This document shows, piece by piece, positions 16,435-26,136 of a DNA stretch of 64,000 nucleotides. Position 1 is the stretch's first letter. The number at the start of each line of letters is the position of its first letter. A program made the position numbers and the translations under genes. The notes below the pieces were generated by a model. The model was given only the letters and a program-made list of their open reading frames with translations. It was not told the DNA's origin and did not search any database. Origin of the DNA: Flavobacterium sp. H122 (lineage in GTDB: Bacteria; Bacteroidota; Bacteroidia; Flavobacteriales; Flavobacteriaceae); the NCBI RefSeq assembly GCF_004959765.1, contig NZ_SJZD01000002.1:310001-374000 (forward strand), written 5' to 3'.

Positions 16435-17259
16435 ATGAAATTTTTAAAACCAAACATCGCTATTCTTTTAATAGCAGCAACATTATTTTCTTGTCAAAAA
16501 GACGATGAAACACAGGTAGAAACAAAAAGTGAAGTAAGTAAAGAAGTTTTGTCAAAAATTTCATCTTTATCACTGAATACTTATGGAGTGACTCCTTTTT
16601 CAAAAACTAATTTAGATGGATCTAAAGAAGACGGTTACCTTGTTGAAGGTTGTATCGCTATGTCTAAAGAGCATTTGAATAACATGGAAATGTACGGAGG
16701 TATAACTTCAGAACAATACAGAACAACAAACTTGGTGGCGGCGCCAAGAACTATCAGCGTTATTGGTTACACAGGAGGTTCTAATGCATTAACTACTAAT
16801 ATGCGTAACGGACTTCAGTCGGCTATTAACAGATACAATAACCTAGGGCTTTCAATCCGTTTTACTTTATCATTTGCTACAAGTACAAATGCTGATATAG
16901 TTGTATACAGAGAGCCTAGTCAAACGGGTGCCGGAGGACAGGCAGGTTTCCCTTCGGGAGGTGCGCCTTACAAATGGGTACAGATTTTTGCCGGTTTGGA
17001 TAACTATTCATCTGCTTTAAATTCACACGTAATTGCTCATGAAATTGGTCACTGTATTGGTTTCAGACATACTGACTGGTTCAGCCGTCAAAGCTGTGGG
17101 CAAAATACAAATGAAGGTACTGCAGGTATAGGAGCTGTTCATATTCCGGGAACTCCTACAGGATACGACAGTACTTCATATATGAGAGCTTGTTTTAACG
17201 GAAGCGAAACAGGTGCTTTCAATTCTAATGACGTGACTGCTCTTAATTATTTATATTAA
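16435..17259 (+). CDS. M57-type (HEIGH) zinc metalloprotease lipoprotein
   Basis: A 274-residue protein with a lipoprotein signal (LIAATLFSC, Cys at about residue 21), so it is probably anchored in a membrane or exposed on the surface. The zinc site is HEIGHCIGFRH: H202, E203, H206 and H212, followed by TDW, which is the dual-action HEIGH/M57 pattern. The N-terminal region (about 25-100) is likely a prodomain. It has no type IX sorting domain. It is divergently transcribed from the S8 peptidase and followed by a strong terminator. Substrate unknown. Confidence 0.88.
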   Translation: MKFLKPNIAILLIAATLFSCQKDDETQVETKSEVSKEVLSKISSLSLNTYGVTPFSKTNLDGSKEDGYLVEGCIAMSKEHLNNMEMYGGITSEQYRTTNLVAAPRTISVIGYTGGSNALTTNMRNGLQSAINRYNNLGLSIRFTLSFATSTNADIVVYREPSQTGAGGQAGFPSGGAPYKWVQIFAGLDNYSSALNSHVIAHEIGHCIGFRHTDWFSRQSCGQNTNEGTAGIGAVHIPGTPTGYDSTSYMRACFNGSETGAFNSNDVTALNYLY

Positions 17260-17288
17260 TAAAAAAACTAGATTTTCATAAAATTACT

Positions 17289-17315
17289 AATGCTGTCTGA
17301 AAGACAGCATTTTTT
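17289..17315 (+). terminator. intrinsic terminator after the M57-like gene
   Basis: AATGCTGTCT, loop GAA, AGACAGCATT, then a T tract. The T tract runs into the stop codon of the convergent ctp gene (17314). Confidence 0.9.
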
Positions 17316-18888
17316 ATTGGGATAAGGCTTCCCTGATCATAGGGTCGTCTTTTAATGTAACTAGATAATAATAGTTTTCATCTAAAAGCTGGCGGGAAAA
17401 TTCTGCGGTTAAGTACTTTTTAACATAGCCTTTGTTGTTTTCCAAATCAATGAAGGCATCTGATTCATGAACATGTTTTTTGAAAAGCTCAAAATAAATA
17501 TCTGAGGTATGTATTTTTTGAAATAATTGACTGAAATTTAATTTCTCAAAAGTTTTACGGTCTTTGTCGATTGTTTTAAAAACAAAATTCATTACTATTC
17601 CAGACTGCATTAAAAGCGGTACAACTTCATTTCCTTTTGTAGATTCTATAGGAACAAAAACATCTGGTACAATACCTCCGCCACCATATACAATCCGCCC
17701 TTTAGGTGTCTTGAATTTTAAGGTGTCTGCAATTTTAATGCTGTCTTTTGCATATAATTCTCCATTGTGATAACGCTGCATGAAATCATTCATATAATCG
17801 TCAACGCCGTTTTTATAGGATTTTTGTATAGATCTCCCTGTTGGAGTATAATATCTTGCAACAGTCAGGCGTACACTGGATCCGTCTTTAAAATTCATTT
17901 CGCGCTGCACCAGTCCCTTGCCGAAAGATCGACGGCCGATAATAAGTCCTCTGTCGTTATCCTGTATGGCTCCGGCTATTATTTCACTGGCAGAAGCTGA
18001 GTTTTCATTTATTAGAACTTCAATTTTGCCTTTTTCAAAAACCCCGTTTGCAGTGGCAAATGTTTTTTCGATTTTGCCTTTTTTGTTTTTGGTAAAAACG
18101 ATTAGTTTCTTTTCAGGTAAAAACTCGTCTATAATTTTTATGGCTTCTTCCATGTAACCGCCGCTGTTGTCACGTAAGTCCAATATTAAACTGTTTGCAT
18201 CTTTTTTTATTAATTGCACTAAACCTTTCTGAAATTCGCGGTAAGTGGTTTCAGCAAACCTGTTTATTTTAATATATCCGGTTTTTTTATTGAGCATGAC
18301 AGCTATGTCAACACTTTTAACCGGTATTGTGTTTCGGATTATGTCGAATTGATATTTTTTATTTTCGGATTTTCTAAAGACAGTAAGCTTTACTTTTGAT
18401 TCAGGCTCGCCTTTTATAACTTTATAAAGTTTGTCCGAGTTGATTTTTTTTCCAAAAAGCTTATTGCTGTCAGCGTATAATAATCTGTCACCGGCTTTAA
18501 TTCCGGCTTTTTCCGATGGACTTCCGGCTATTGGATTGATGATGATAACAGTGTCTTTTTCGATGAAAAAATTAACGCCTATGCCTACAAAATTACCCTG
18601 CATTAATTCAGATTCGTGCTGGGCTTCGTTTCTGGCAATATATATTGAATGGGGGTCGAGTTTTTCTAAAATTCCGGTAACCGTTTGGTCAACAATTGAA
18701 TCGGTATTTACATTGTCTACATATTCACTGTCAATGAAATCAATAAGTCTGTTGAGCTTTTGCTTGGTTTCATTTTTCTCATTTACAACAGTTGCAGCTG
18801 GTGCTTTGATAAATATTCCTCCCAAAAAAAATCCTATTGCCAGAGTGGCAAACATGATAACAGGTAGATATATTTTATCAATTTTCAT
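17314..18888 (-). CDS. S41 family C-terminal processing peptidase
   Basis: A 524-residue protease anchored by an N-terminal membrane helix (about 8-28). Domain order is helical cap, PDZ (about 95-185; GIKAGDRLLYADS) and S41 core. The Ser-Lys dyad can be assigned to S299 in NSASASE and K324 in GRRSFGKG, with the substrate region DLRDNSGG before them. Such proteases trim or degrade periplasmic proteins by their C-terminal residues. It is one base downstream of the dCMP deaminase gene, so the two are co-transcribed. Confidence 0.93.
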   Translation of the reverse strand: MKIDKIYLPVIMFATLAIGFFLGGIFIKAPAATVVNEKNETKQKLNRLIDFIDSEYVDNVNTDSIVDQTVTGILEKLDPHSIYIARNEAQHESELMQGNFVGIGVNFFIEKDTVIIINPIAGSPSEKAGIKAGDRLLYADSNKLFGKKINSDKLYKVIKGEPESKVKLTVFRKSENKKYQFDIIRNTIPVKSVDIAVMLNKKTGYIKINRFAETTYREFQKGLVQLIKKDANSLILDLRDNSGGYMEEAIKIIDEFLPEKKLIVFTKNKKGKIEKTFATANGVFEKGKIEVLINENSASASEIIAGAIQDNDRGLIIGRRSFGKGLVQREMNFKDGSSVRLTVARYYTPTGRSIQKSYKNGVDDYMNDFMQRYHNGELYAKDSIKIADTLKFKTPKGRIVYGGGGIVPDVFVPIESTKGNEVVPLLMQSGIVMNFVFKTIDKDRKTFEKLNFSQLFQKIHTSDIYFELFKKHVHESDAFIDLENNKGYVKKYLTAEFSRQLLDENYYYLVTLKDDPMIREALSQ

Positions 18889-18889
18889 T

Positions 18890-19318
18890 TTATTCTAATT
18901 CCTCAATGTGTTGCACTATAACGCCTGCTTTTTCTAAAAATTGTAACCCGGAATCGTCTTTATATCCTTCATGATACACTACTCTTTTTATGCCGGCCTG
19001 ATGAATCAGTTTTGAGCATTCTTTACAGGGTGACAGTGTTATGTATAATGTTGCGTCTTTACATGACTGGGTTGAATTTGCTACTTTCAAAATAGCATTG
19101 GCTTCCGCATGTAAAACGTACCAATGGGTTAAATTGTCTTCGTCTTCACAGCAATTTTCAAAACCGGAAGGGGTACCGTTGTATCCGTCGGAAATAATCA
19201 TCCTATCTCTCACAATAATCGCGCCAACCTGCTTGCGTTTGCAGTAAGATAATTTACTCCATTCTTTGGCCAGTCTTAAATAAGCAGTGTCGTATTTGTT
19301 TAATTTTGTTTCGTTCAT
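18890..19318 (-). CDS. deoxycytidylate (dCMP) deaminase
   Basis: A 142-residue zinc enzyme converting dCMP to dUMP for dTMP synthesis. The zinc site is HAEANAIL (His and catalytic Glu) plus LSPCKECSKLI (two Cys), in the order expected of the cytidine/deoxycytidylate deaminase family. The N-terminal KEWSKLSYCKRKQVGAIIV and YNGTPSG substrate loop are typical of dCMP deaminases. It lies three bases after the HupE-like gene and one base before ctp, forming a three-gene minus-strand operon. Confidence 0.92.
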   Translation of the reverse strand: MNETKLNKYDTAYLRLAKEWSKLSYCKRKQVGAIIVRDRMIISDGYNGTPSGFENCCEDEDNLTHWYVLHAEANAILKVANSTQSCKDATLYITLSPCKECSKLIHQAGIKRVVYHEGYKDDSGLQFLEKAGVIVQHIEELE

Positions 19319-19321
19319 TTT

Positions 19322-19915
19322 TTATCTGTGCCAAATAGGGCTTTGTATGATAAGCGGTATTACTACACCTATTATAAAAGATGACATTACTAATGTCCAG
19401 TCTCTCTTTGAAAATCTAAAAACGGATTGTACAACAAATGATAAAATGAGTACAACTAAAACTACTATTATTTGGGCACATTCTATACCTAAGGCAAATT
19501 CACCTAATGGTAAAAGTTTGTCAGTTGTATTTCCGGGTAATATAGTTTTAAAATAATTCGAAAATCCTAAACCATGTATAATACCAAATAACAAAGTTAC
19601 TATTGCTATTAATGTAATGCTTTCGGATTTTGAACTTTTTCCGGCTGTAAATAAATTGAATAGAGCAACAATTAATATTGTGATGGGGATTAAAAATTCA
19701 ACCAGGTTTTCTCTTATATATACAACTCCGAAAACTGATAAGATAAGCGCGATTGAATGCCCTAAGGTGAACAAGCTCACTAATGTCAGCCATTTTTTCC
19801 AGTCGTTAAAAGTGTAAGGAATGGTCATTCCAATTAAGAATAAAACATGGTCATAAGCTTTGATGTTTAAAACGTGTCGAAGACCTATTTCAAAATACAG
19901 CCAGAATTCTTGCAT
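19322..19915 (-). CDS. HupE/UreJ family membrane protein
   Basis: A 197-residue protein with about six membrane helices and the family pattern GLRHVLNIKAYDHVLFLIGM near the N-terminus plus LLFGIIHGLGFSN in the middle (conserved His-Gly motifs). HupE/UreJ proteins are proposed nickel/cobalt permeases; no urease or hydrogenase gene is near, so the substrate is open. I chose the ATG at 19915 because a -7 box (TAAGTTTG on the minus strand, 19936-19943) lies between it and the more upstream ATG at 19963, which would be outside the transcript. Confidence 0.82.
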   Translation of the reverse strand: MQEFWLYFEIGLRHVLNIKAYDHVLFLIGMTIPYTFNDWKKWLTLVSLFTLGHSIALILSVFGVVYIRENLVEFLIPITILIVALFNLFTAGKSSKSESITLIAIVTLLFGIIHGLGFSNYFKTILPGNTTDKLLPLGEFALGIECAQIIVVLVVLILSFVVQSVFRFSKRDWTLVMSSFIIGVVIPLIIQSPIWHR

Positions 19916-19935
19916 AGCGATAGATTTAGGATTTT

Positions 19936-19943
19936 CAAACTTA
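19936..19943 (-). promoter_or_regulatory. -7 box of the hupE-dCMP deaminase-ctp operon
   Basis: Minus-strand TAAGTTTG, 20 bases upstream of the ATG at 19915. Confidence 0.5.
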
Positions 19944-19968
19944 CAAATTTTATTGATACCCACATTTC

Positions 19969-19999
19969 TTTGAAAAGATTTTTAGTTTGAGTACATTTG
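19969..19999 (+). promoter_or_regulatory. canonical Bacteroidota promoter of the terB-like gene
   Basis: TTTG (19969-19972), a spacer of exactly 19 bases, then TACATTTG (19992-19999). This is the best match to the flavobacterial consensus in the window. Confidence 0.75.
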
Positions 20000-20022
20000 T
20001 AAGAAATTAAAAACAACAAACT

Positions 20023-20454
20023 ATGTCAATTTCTGATTTATTTGATAGTGAATTTAAAGCTAGGAACAAGGGGCATTTTTCGGCTATTGTGCGTGTGGCA
20101 ATTGCTGATGGGGATTTAAGTGTTGAAGAAAAACAATTCTTGGACAAACTGAAAAGCCGTTTGGAAATTTCTGATGAAGAATATGAGGAGATTTTAGAAA
20201 ATCCTACGAAATACCCTATTAATCCTCCTGCCTTATATGTACAACGTTTGGAGCGTTTGTATGATTTGTCAAGAATGGTATACGCTGATCAGGTTTTAGG
20301 ACCTAAACAAAAAGAAATATTAACTAAGTTCTGTCTGGCTTTAGGGTTTACGCCCGGTAATGTGAGTTATATTGTTGACAAAGCGTTTTCGTTATTAATG
20401 CTGAATGTGGATCTGGATACTTTTGTATACGAAATGCAGCATATGAATAAATAA
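20023..20454 (+). CDS. TerB family protein
   Basis: A 143-residue helical cytosolic protein of the TerB/DjlA-N type: VRVAIADGDLSVEEKQFL with acidic metal-binding residues near 25-40, and a second matching helical half (MVYADQVLGPKQKEIL). TerB domains bind metal ions and occur in tellurite and stress operons, but this gene stands alone with its own promoter and terminator. No other ter genes are present, so a tellurite role should not be assumed. Confidence 0.85.
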   Translation: MSISDLFDSEFKARNKGHFSAIVRVAIADGDLSVEEKQFLDKLKSRLEISDEEYEEILENPTKYPINPPALYVQRLERLYDLSRMVYADQVLGPKQKEILTKFCLALGFTPGNVSYIVDKAFSLLMLNVDLDTFVYEMQHMNK

Positions 20455-20478
20455 AAAACTCCGCTTTAGCGGAGTTTT
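20455..20478 (+). terminator. intrinsic terminator after the terB-like gene
   Basis: AAAACTCCGCT, loop TT, AGCGGAGTTTT; symmetrical, so it may also serve the minus-strand gene ending at 20484. Confidence 0.88.
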
Positions 20479-20483
20479 AGGTT

Positions 20484-21308
20484 TTATATCTTAAAGGTCA
20501 TGACTGGTCTTTGTGCATGATTGACAAGGCTTTCACTTATACTGCCGTTTAAGAAATGTGCCAAACCTTTTCTTCCGTGGGTGCACATTCCTATTAAATC
20601 TGCTTTAATATCATTAGATAAATGCAATACACCGGCTTCTATATTGACATCATTATAAATGTGAGTCTGGTATTTGTCTACTTTGAATTCACTGATAAAA
20701 TTATCCATTAGGCTCTGGGCAGTTCTCGTAGAACGGAAATTATTCGGGGTGTTTACATTGACCAAATGTAATGTTGCTCCAAATTCGTTTGCAAACCGTG
20801 CCACGCTTTCAAATGGTTTTTTGATTTCATCAGAAAAATCAGAAGCAAAGACAAAATTGTCAATTTTAAAATCCTGCTTTTCATCTTTTATTACCAGTAC
20901 AGGTACATTAGCGTTGCGGACTACTTTTTCTGCATTTGAGCCTACAAACATTTCTTTAACCCCGCTTGCGCCGTGTGACCCCATGATTATTAAATCGATT
21001 TCATGTGAATTTATCACTTTCATTATGCCTTCAAAGGCATGTTCTAATTTGACAATCTGAAAAACTTCAATGTCATCCAGATAATCTTTGTTCATTAATT
21101 CGTCCATTTTTGCTGTCATTGCGTTCTTGAAAAACATGATTTCCGGAATTTCATGACCATGCGAAACTGCATCATTTCCCTGATGCGGTAATTCGAGCAT
21201 ATGGACCAAATAAATTTCGGCATTGTATTTTTTGGCAAATTGGGAAGCTACTTTTAATGCGTATTCAGCATGTTTGGAAAAGTCGGTAGGAACTAATATT
21301 CTTTTCAT
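20484..21308 (-). CDS. universal stress protein with two Usp domains
   Basis: A 274-residue protein made of two UspA folds, about 1-140 and 150-274. Each half has the nucleotide-binding pattern G-x2-G-x9-GS: GSHGASGVKEMFVGS in the first and THGRKGLAHFLNGS in the second. The start at 21308 gives MKRILVPTDFS, the normal N-terminus; the upstream Met at 21350 adds 14 residues the family lacks. Usp proteins act in stress survival; the specific signal here is unknown. Confidence 0.9.
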   Translation of the reverse strand: MKRILVPTDFSKHAEYALKVASQFAKKYNAEIYLVHMLELPHQGNDAVSHGHEIPEIMFFKNAMTAKMDELMNKDYLDDIEVFQIVKLEHAFEGIMKVINSHEIDLIIMGSHGASGVKEMFVGSNAEKVVRNANVPVLVIKDEKQDFKIDNFVFASDFSDEIKKPFESVARFANEFGATLHLVNVNTPNNFRSTRTAQSLMDNFISEFKVDKYQTHIYNDVNIEAGVLHLSNDIKADLIGMCTHGRKGLAHFLNGSISESLVNHAQRPVMTFKI

Positions 21309-21417
21309 ACTTATGTAATGTTTAAGGGATTGTAAAATATTTACTATCAAATTTGTACATTAAAGGTAAGAAAAATTTTAACATCAATCAATAATTTCTG
21401 TATATGAAAAAAAGTTG

Positions 21418-21425
21418 TATATTTG
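21418..21425 (+). promoter_or_regulatory. -7 box of the rimP-nusA-infB operon
   Basis: TATATTTG with TTTC 19 bases upstream (21395-21398). The predicted transcript begins near 21429, about 60 bases before rimP. Confidence 0.65.
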
Positions 21426-21455
21426 CACCGTTATTTAGAAGTTGAATTAAATAAT

Positions 21456-21481
21456 GAGGCACGCACAGCGTGCCTCTTTTT
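21456..21481 (+). terminator. leader terminator/attenuator before rimP
   Basis: A perfect 9-bp G/C-rich stem, GAGGCACGC and GCGTGCCTC, with a 3-base loop, followed by TTTTT. It lies downstream of the promoter and ends 7 bases before the rimP start, so transcription of the whole operon must read through it. NusA-dependent autoregulation is an attractive inference. Confidence 0.8.
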
Positions 21482-21488
21482 ATACAAA

Positions 21489-21953
21489 ATGGGGTTTAAG
21501 GAAAAAGTAGAGCAATTATTAAATCAGGCAATCGGGGAAAATCCGCATTTGTTTTTGATTGATTTAACGATCACTGACAGTAATAAAATTATCGTAACTT
21601 TAGACGGTGATAATGGTGTACAGTTGCAGGATTGTGTGAATGTAAGCCGTGTTATCGAAAATAATTTGGATAGAGAAGAGCAGGATTTTGCTCTTGAAGT
21701 TGCTTCTGCCGGAGTTGCTGCGCCTTTAAAATTAGTTCGTCAGTACAAGAAAAATATTGGCAGGACTTTAAAGATAAAAACAAAAGAAAAAACTTTTGAA
21801 GCGGAACTGATTGATGCTTCAGAGAAAAATATTACAGTTGAGTGGAGTTCCCGTGAACCCAAAAAAATAGGAAAAGGAAAGGAAACAGTTCTTCACAATG
21901 AAAAAATTCCTTACGGGGATATTGTGGAAGCGGTAGTTACAATTATATTTTAA
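21489..21953 (+). CDS. rimP: ribosome maturation factor RimP
   Basis: A 154-residue 30S-subunit maturation factor. The N-terminal alpha/beta domain ([21 protein letters not shown], then [14 protein letters not shown] and [11 protein letters not shown]) and the C-terminal Sm-like domain ([19 protein letters not shown]) are both present. The ATG at 21489 is chosen; an apparent earlier start at 21423 is a TTG inside the promoter and would translate the leader hairpin. It is the first gene of the rimP-nusA-infB operon, 15 bases before nusA. Confidence 0.93.
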   Translation: MGFKEKVEQLLNQAIGENPHLFLIDLTITDSNKIIVTLDGDNGVQLQDCVNVSRVIENNLDREEQDFALEVASAGVAAPLKLVRQYKKNIGRTLKIKTKEKTFEAELIDASEKNITVEWSSREPKKIGKGKETVLHNEKIPYGDIVEAVVTIIF

Positions 21954-21968
21954 AATTAAAGAGTTGGT

Positions 21969-23213
21969 ATGGAGAATTTAGCATTAATCGATTCGTTTTC
22001 AGAGTTTAAAGACGATAAATCTATCGATCGCGTAACGCTAATGGCTATTTTAGAGGATGTGTTCAGAAATGCATTGAAGAAAAAATACGGTTCAGATGAT
22101 AATTTTGATATCATTATCAATCCTGATAAAGGGGATATGGAAATCTGGAGACGTAGAGTTATTGTAGCAGACGAGGATTTGGATTTTGAAAATGAAGAGA
22201 TTTCTCTTTCAGAGGCTCGTAAAATTGAGCCGGATTTTGAAATAGGTGAAGAAGTTTCAGAAGAGGTGAAGTTGATTGATTTAGGAAGAAGAGCTATTTT
22301 GGCATTGCGTCAAAACCTGATTTCTAAAATCCATGAGCATGACAATACTAATCTGTATAAGCAATTTAAAGATCTAATAGGAGATATTTATACAGCTGAG
22401 GTACACCATGTGCGTCCAAAAGCGGTAATTTTGGTTGATGACGAAGGGAATGAGATTGTATTGCCGAAAGAAAAGCAGATTCCATCAGATTTTTTCCGTA
22501 AAGGAGACAATGTTCGTGGAATTATAGAAAATGTTGAGTTAAAAGGCAACAAGCCTCAAATTATTATGTCAAGAACTTCCGAGAAATTCTTGGAAAAATT
22601 ATTTGAGCAGGAAATTCCTGAGGTTTTCGACGGATTGATTACGATTAAAAAAGTAGTTCGTATTCCGGGCGAAAAAGCAAAAGTGGCTGTAGATTCGTAT
22701 GATGACCGTATTGACCCGGTTGGAGCATGTGTGGGTATGAAAGGTTCCCGTATTCACGGTATCGTTCGTGAATTAGGAAATGAGAATATCGATGTTATCA
22801 ATTATACTAACAATACGCAGTTATACATTACCAGAGCATTGAGCCCTGCAAAAGTTTCTTCTATCAAAATCGATGAAGAAAAGAAAACTGCGGAAGTGTA
22901 TTTGAAATTGGAAGAAGTTTCAAAAGCAATTGGCCGTGGCGGTCATAATATTAAATTAGCAGGTCAGTTGACAGGTTATGAGTTAGATGTAATCCGTGAA
23001 GGTAACACGATTGCAGATGAAGATGATGTTGAATTGACTGAATTCTCTGATGAAATTGATGGATGGATCATAGATGAGTTTGCAAAAATTGGTTTGGATA
23101 CAGCCCGCAGCATACTTAACCAGGATGTAAACGATTTAGTTCGCCGTACTGATTTGGAAGAAGAAACCATTCTTGAGGTTATCAAGATTTTAAAAGAAGA
23201 ATTTGAAGATTAA
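21969..23213 (+). CDS. nusA: transcription termination/antitermination factor NusA
   Basis: Binds RNA polymerase and nascent RNA, modulating pausing, termination and antitermination. The 414-residue product has the N-terminal polymerase-binding domain (about 1-125), an S1 domain (about 130-200; GDIYTAEVHHVRPKAVILVDD) and two KH domains (GACVGMKGSRIHGIVREL and GRGGHNIKLAGQLTG). The C-terminal acidic repeats of the E. coli protein are absent, which is normal outside Proteobacteria. It sits between rimP and infB, and could control the terminator in the operon leader. Confidence 0.96.
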   Translation: MENLALIDSFSEFKDDKSIDRVTLMAILEDVFRNALKKKYGSDDNFDIIINPDKGDMEIWRRRVIVADEDLDFENEEISLSEARKIEPDFEIGEEVSEEVKLIDLGRRAILALRQNLISKIHEHDNTNLYKQFKDLIGDIYTAEVHHVRPKAVILVDDEGNEIVLPKEKQIPSDFFRKGDNVRGIIENVELKGNKPQIIMSRTSEKFLEKLFEQEIPEVFDGLITIKKVVRIPGEKAKVAVDSYDDRIDPVGACVGMKGSRIHGIVRELGNENIDVINYTNNTQLYITRALSPAKVSSIKIDEEKKTAEVYLKLEEVSKAIGRGGHNIKLAGQLTGYELDVIREGNTIADEDDVELTEFSDEIDGWIIDEFAKIGLDTARSILNQDVNDLVRRTDLEEETILEVIKILKEEFED

Positions 23214-23262
23214 TTAGTTCCCTTTTTAATCCACAAAAAATAAAAAACCATAAATAAAATTT

Positions 23263-26115
23263 ATGTCTGAAGGAACAATAAGAATAAACAAAGTATTAAG
23301 AGAATTTAATATATCTCTTGAAAGAGCTGTTGATTTTTTAAAGGAAAAAGGTTTTACAATAGAATCGAACCCTAATACAAAAATCACAGAAGAGATATAT
23401 GGAGTTCTATCCAATCAATTTGCTGGAGATAAAGGAAACAAAGATGCTTCTAAAGAGGTAAGCGAAGAGAAAAGAAAAGAAAAAGAAGCTCTTCGTTTAG
23501 AACGCGAACATGAACTGGAACAAAAACGTCTGGAAGAAGAACGTGCGCGTCAGGAAATCATCAAGGCAAAGGCAGCTTCTTTATCAGGACCAAAACAGGT
23601 AGGGAAAATTGATTTAGACCCTAAACCTGCTCAAAAACCTGTTGAGGCGCCTAAAGAAGAGGAAAAACCACAGCCTGTTGTAAAGGAAGAAGTAAAAGAA
23701 GAAATAAAAGAAGAGGTGAAGCCGGAAGTTAAACCGGAAGTTAAGCCTGAAATCAAACCGGAAGAGGTTAAAGCTAATCCAGAGCCAAAACCTGTTGTAA
23801 AAGAAGAGAAACCTGCGGTAGTTGAACCTAAAATAGTAAAACCTGTTTCTAGTCCTTCAGTTGAAGCAGAAAAACCTGTTGAGGAAAAATACAAAACGCA
23901 GTATCAAAAACTTTCCGGAGCCACTTTTACCGGACAAAAAATTGACCTGTCTCAGTTTGAAAAGGCTAAAAAGAAACCGGAAGATAAAAATCAAAACCAA
24001 AACAGACCCGGCAATAATAACCAAAATGCAGGGGATAAGAAAAAACGTAACCGAATTCCTTCCAAGCCTGGACAAAATCCTCAAGGAGGTCAGTCTAACC
24101 AAGGCGGCGGTCAAGGCGGTCAAAACAGACCAGGCGGTCAAGGCGGCTTTAATAAAAGCGGTGGTGGAAATAAGTTTACTAAAAAACCACCTATTGTTAA
24201 GGTAGAGCCAACAGAAGAAGAGGTTAAAAATCAAATTAAAGAAACGCTTGAAAGACTTCAAGGTAAAGGGAATAAGTCTAAAGCAGCTAAATACCGTCGT
24301 GACAAACGTGATTCACACCGTGAGCGTACAGAAGCTGAATTAGCGGCACAGGAAGAAGGAAGTAAAACACTTAAAGTAACAGAATTCGTTACTGTGGGTG
24401 AAATTGCAACGATGATGGATGTGCCTATTACTAAAGTTATCGGAACTTGTATGTCTTTAGGTATCATGGTTACCATGAACCAGCGTTTAGATGCTGAAAC
24501 TTTGACAATCGTTGCTGATGAATTTGGTTATGAAGTAGAATTTATCACTACAGATATCGAAGAAAATATCGAAGTGGTTGAAGATAGACCGGAAGATTTA
24601 AAACCTCGTGCTCCAATTGTAACTGTAATGGGTCACGTTGACCACGGTAAAACCTCGTTACTGGATTATATCCGTAAAACGAATGTAATCGCGGGTGAGT
24701 CAGGAGGAATTACACAGCACATTGGTGCCTACGGAGTAGAGTTGGATAACGGTCAGGAAATTGCTTTCCTTGATACACCGGGTCACGAAGCGTTTACGGC
24801 GATGCGTGCGCGTGGTGCTCAGGTTACCGATATTGCTATTATCGTGGTAGCTGCCGATGATGATATCATGCCACAGACAAAAGAAGCTATCAGTCACGCA
24901 CAGGCTGCCGGTGTTCCTATCGTATTTGCAATCAATAAGGTTGATAAACCAACTGCAAATCCTGAAAAAATTAAAGAAAAATTAGCTGCCATGAATTTCT
25001 TGGTAGAGGATTGGGGAGGAAAATACCAATCACACGATATTTCTGCAAAAACAGGATTAGGAGTAAAAGAATTATTAGAAAAAGTATTATTGGAAGCTGA
25101 AGTTTTAGAACTAAAAGCTAATCCTAATAAACCAGGGGTTGGTACTGTTGTTGAAGCGTTCCTTGATAAAGGACGTGGATATGTTTCAACAGTATTAGTT
25201 CAGGCTGGTACAGTAAAAGTTGGAGATTATATCTTGGCAGGTAAAAACCATGGTAAGATTAAGGCAATGCAGGATGAACGTGGTAAAAACGTTAAAGAAG
25301 CAGGTCCATCTACACCAATCTCGATTTTAGGTCTTGATGGTGCGCCAACTGCGGGTGATAAGTTCACAATTTATGAAGATGAGCGTGAAGCGAAACAAAT
25401 TGCGGCTAAACGTACTCAATTAATGCGTGAGCAGTCAGTTAGAGTTCAACGTCACATTACGTTAGACGAAATTGGACGCCGTATTGCTTTAGGTCAGTTC
25501 AAAGAATTGAACATTATCCTTAAAGGAGACGTGGACGGATCGGTTGAAGCATTGTCAGATTCATTCTCTAAATTATCAACTGAAGAAATCCAAATCAATA
25601 TCATTCATAAAGGAGTTGGAGCAATTACTGAATCTGACGTTATGTTGGCTTCTGCTTCAGATGCGATTATTATCGGATTTAACGTTCGTCCTGCTGGAAA
25701 TGCTAAACAATTAGCAGAAAAAGAAGAAATTGACATCCGTCACTATTCTATTATCTATGCGGCGATTGACGATTTACGTGATGCAATGGAAGGAATGCTT
25801 TCTCCGGAAATGAAAGAAGAAATTACCGGTACTGCAGAAATCCGTGAATTATTCAAAATTTCTAAAGTGGGTACTATTGCCGGATGTATGGTTACTGACG
25901 GTAAAATCTACAGAGCAAATAAAATCCGCTTGATCCGTGAAGGTGTGGTTATTTACACAGGTGAATTAATTGCCTTGAAACGTTTCAAAGATGACGTGAA
26001 AGAAGTATCTAAAGGATATGACTGCGGTATGCAGATTAAAGGCTATAATGATATTCAGGAATACGATATCATTGAAGGATTTACTGAAGTAGCAGTTAAA
26101 AAGAAACTGAAATAA
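23263..26115 (+). CDS. infB: translation initiation factor IF-2
   Basis: The GTPase that brings fMet-tRNA to the 30S subunit. Of 950 residues, about 1-50 are the IF2-N helical domain and about 60-340 a long low-complexity linker: first Glu/Lys/Pro-rich with [15 protein letters not shown] repeats, then Asn/Gln/Gly-rich ([11 protein letters not shown]). A second IF2-N domain follows, then the G domain with GHVDHGKT (about 456), DTPGHEAF and NKVD, and domains II-IV to the C-terminus. The operon ends at the terminator 26137-26176. Confidence 0.97.
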   Translation: MSEGTIRINKVLREFNISLERAVDFLKEKGFTIESNPNTKITEEIYGVLSNQFAGDKGNKDASKEVSEEKRKEKEALRLEREHELEQKRLEEERARQEIIKAKAASLSGPKQVGKIDLDPKPAQKPVEAPKEEEKPQPVVKEEVKEEIKEEVKPEVKPEVKPEIKPEEVKANPEPKPVVKEEKPAVVEPKIVKPVSSPSVEAEKPVEEKYKTQYQKLSGATFTGQKIDLSQFEKAKKKPEDKNQNQNRPGNNNQNAGDKKKRNRIPSKPGQNPQGGQSNQGGGQGGQNRPGGQGGFNKSGGGNKFTKKPPIVKVEPTEEEVKNQIKETLERLQGKGNKSKAAKYRRDKRDSHRERTEAELAAQEEGSKTLKVTEFVTVGEIATMMDVPITKVIGTCMSLGIMVTMNQRLDAETLTIVADEFGYEVEFITTDIEENIEVVEDRPEDLKPRAPIVTVMGHVDHGKTSLLDYIRKTNVIAGESGGITQHIGAYGVELDNGQEIAFLDTPGHEAFTAMRARGAQVTDIAIIVVAADDDIMPQTKEAISHAQAAGVPIVFAINKVDKPTANPEKIKEKLAAMNFLVEDWGGKYQSHDISAKTGLGVKELLEKVLLEAEVLELKANPNKPGVGTVVEAFLDKGRGYVSTVLVQAGTVKVGDYILAGKNHGKIKAMQDERGKNVKEAGPSTPISILGLDGAPTAGDKFTIYEDEREAKQIAAKRTQLMREQSVRVQRHITLDEIGRRIALGQFKELNIILKGDVDGSVEALSDSFSKLSTEEIQINIIHKGVGAITESDVMLASASDAIIIGFNVRPAGNAKQLAEKEEIDIRHYSIIYAAIDDLRDAMEGMLSPEMKEEITGTAEIRELFKISKVGTIAGCMVTDGKIYRANKIRLIREGVVIYTGELIALKRFKDDVKEVSKGYDCGMQIKGYNDIQEYDIIEGFTEVAVKKKLK

Positions 26116-26136
26116 TATTAAATTTATTCCAATATA

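Noticed and set aside
4880..19318. Anti-phage nucleotide-depletion system from dgt and dCMP deaminase
   Set aside because: The two genes are 13 kb apart, sit among housekeeping genes, and their relatives are ordinary nucleotide-pool enzymes.
1381..20478. Shared ACTCCGC stem of two terminators (1381 and 20455) as a repeat family
   Set aside because: Similarity is limited to the 8-9 bp stem; flanks and loops differ, so convergent terminator sequence is enough.
20023..21308. Tellurite resistance or stress island from TerB and Usp genes
   Set aside because: The genes are convergent single units with a terminator between them and no other ter genes.
21423..21488. N-terminal extension of RimP
   Set aside because: The apparent start is a TTG inside the -7 box, and the extension would translate the leader terminator.
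23690..24180. Short tandem repeats resembling a repeat array
   Set aside because: They are imperfect, in frame, and encode the KPEV-like and GGQGG-like linker of IF-2; no spacer pattern of a CRISPR array.
23631..24261. Long minus-strand ORFs opposite infB
   Set aside because: They mirror the low-complexity Glu/Lys/Pro and Gly/Gln/Asn linker of IF-2; compositional bias keeps the other strand open.
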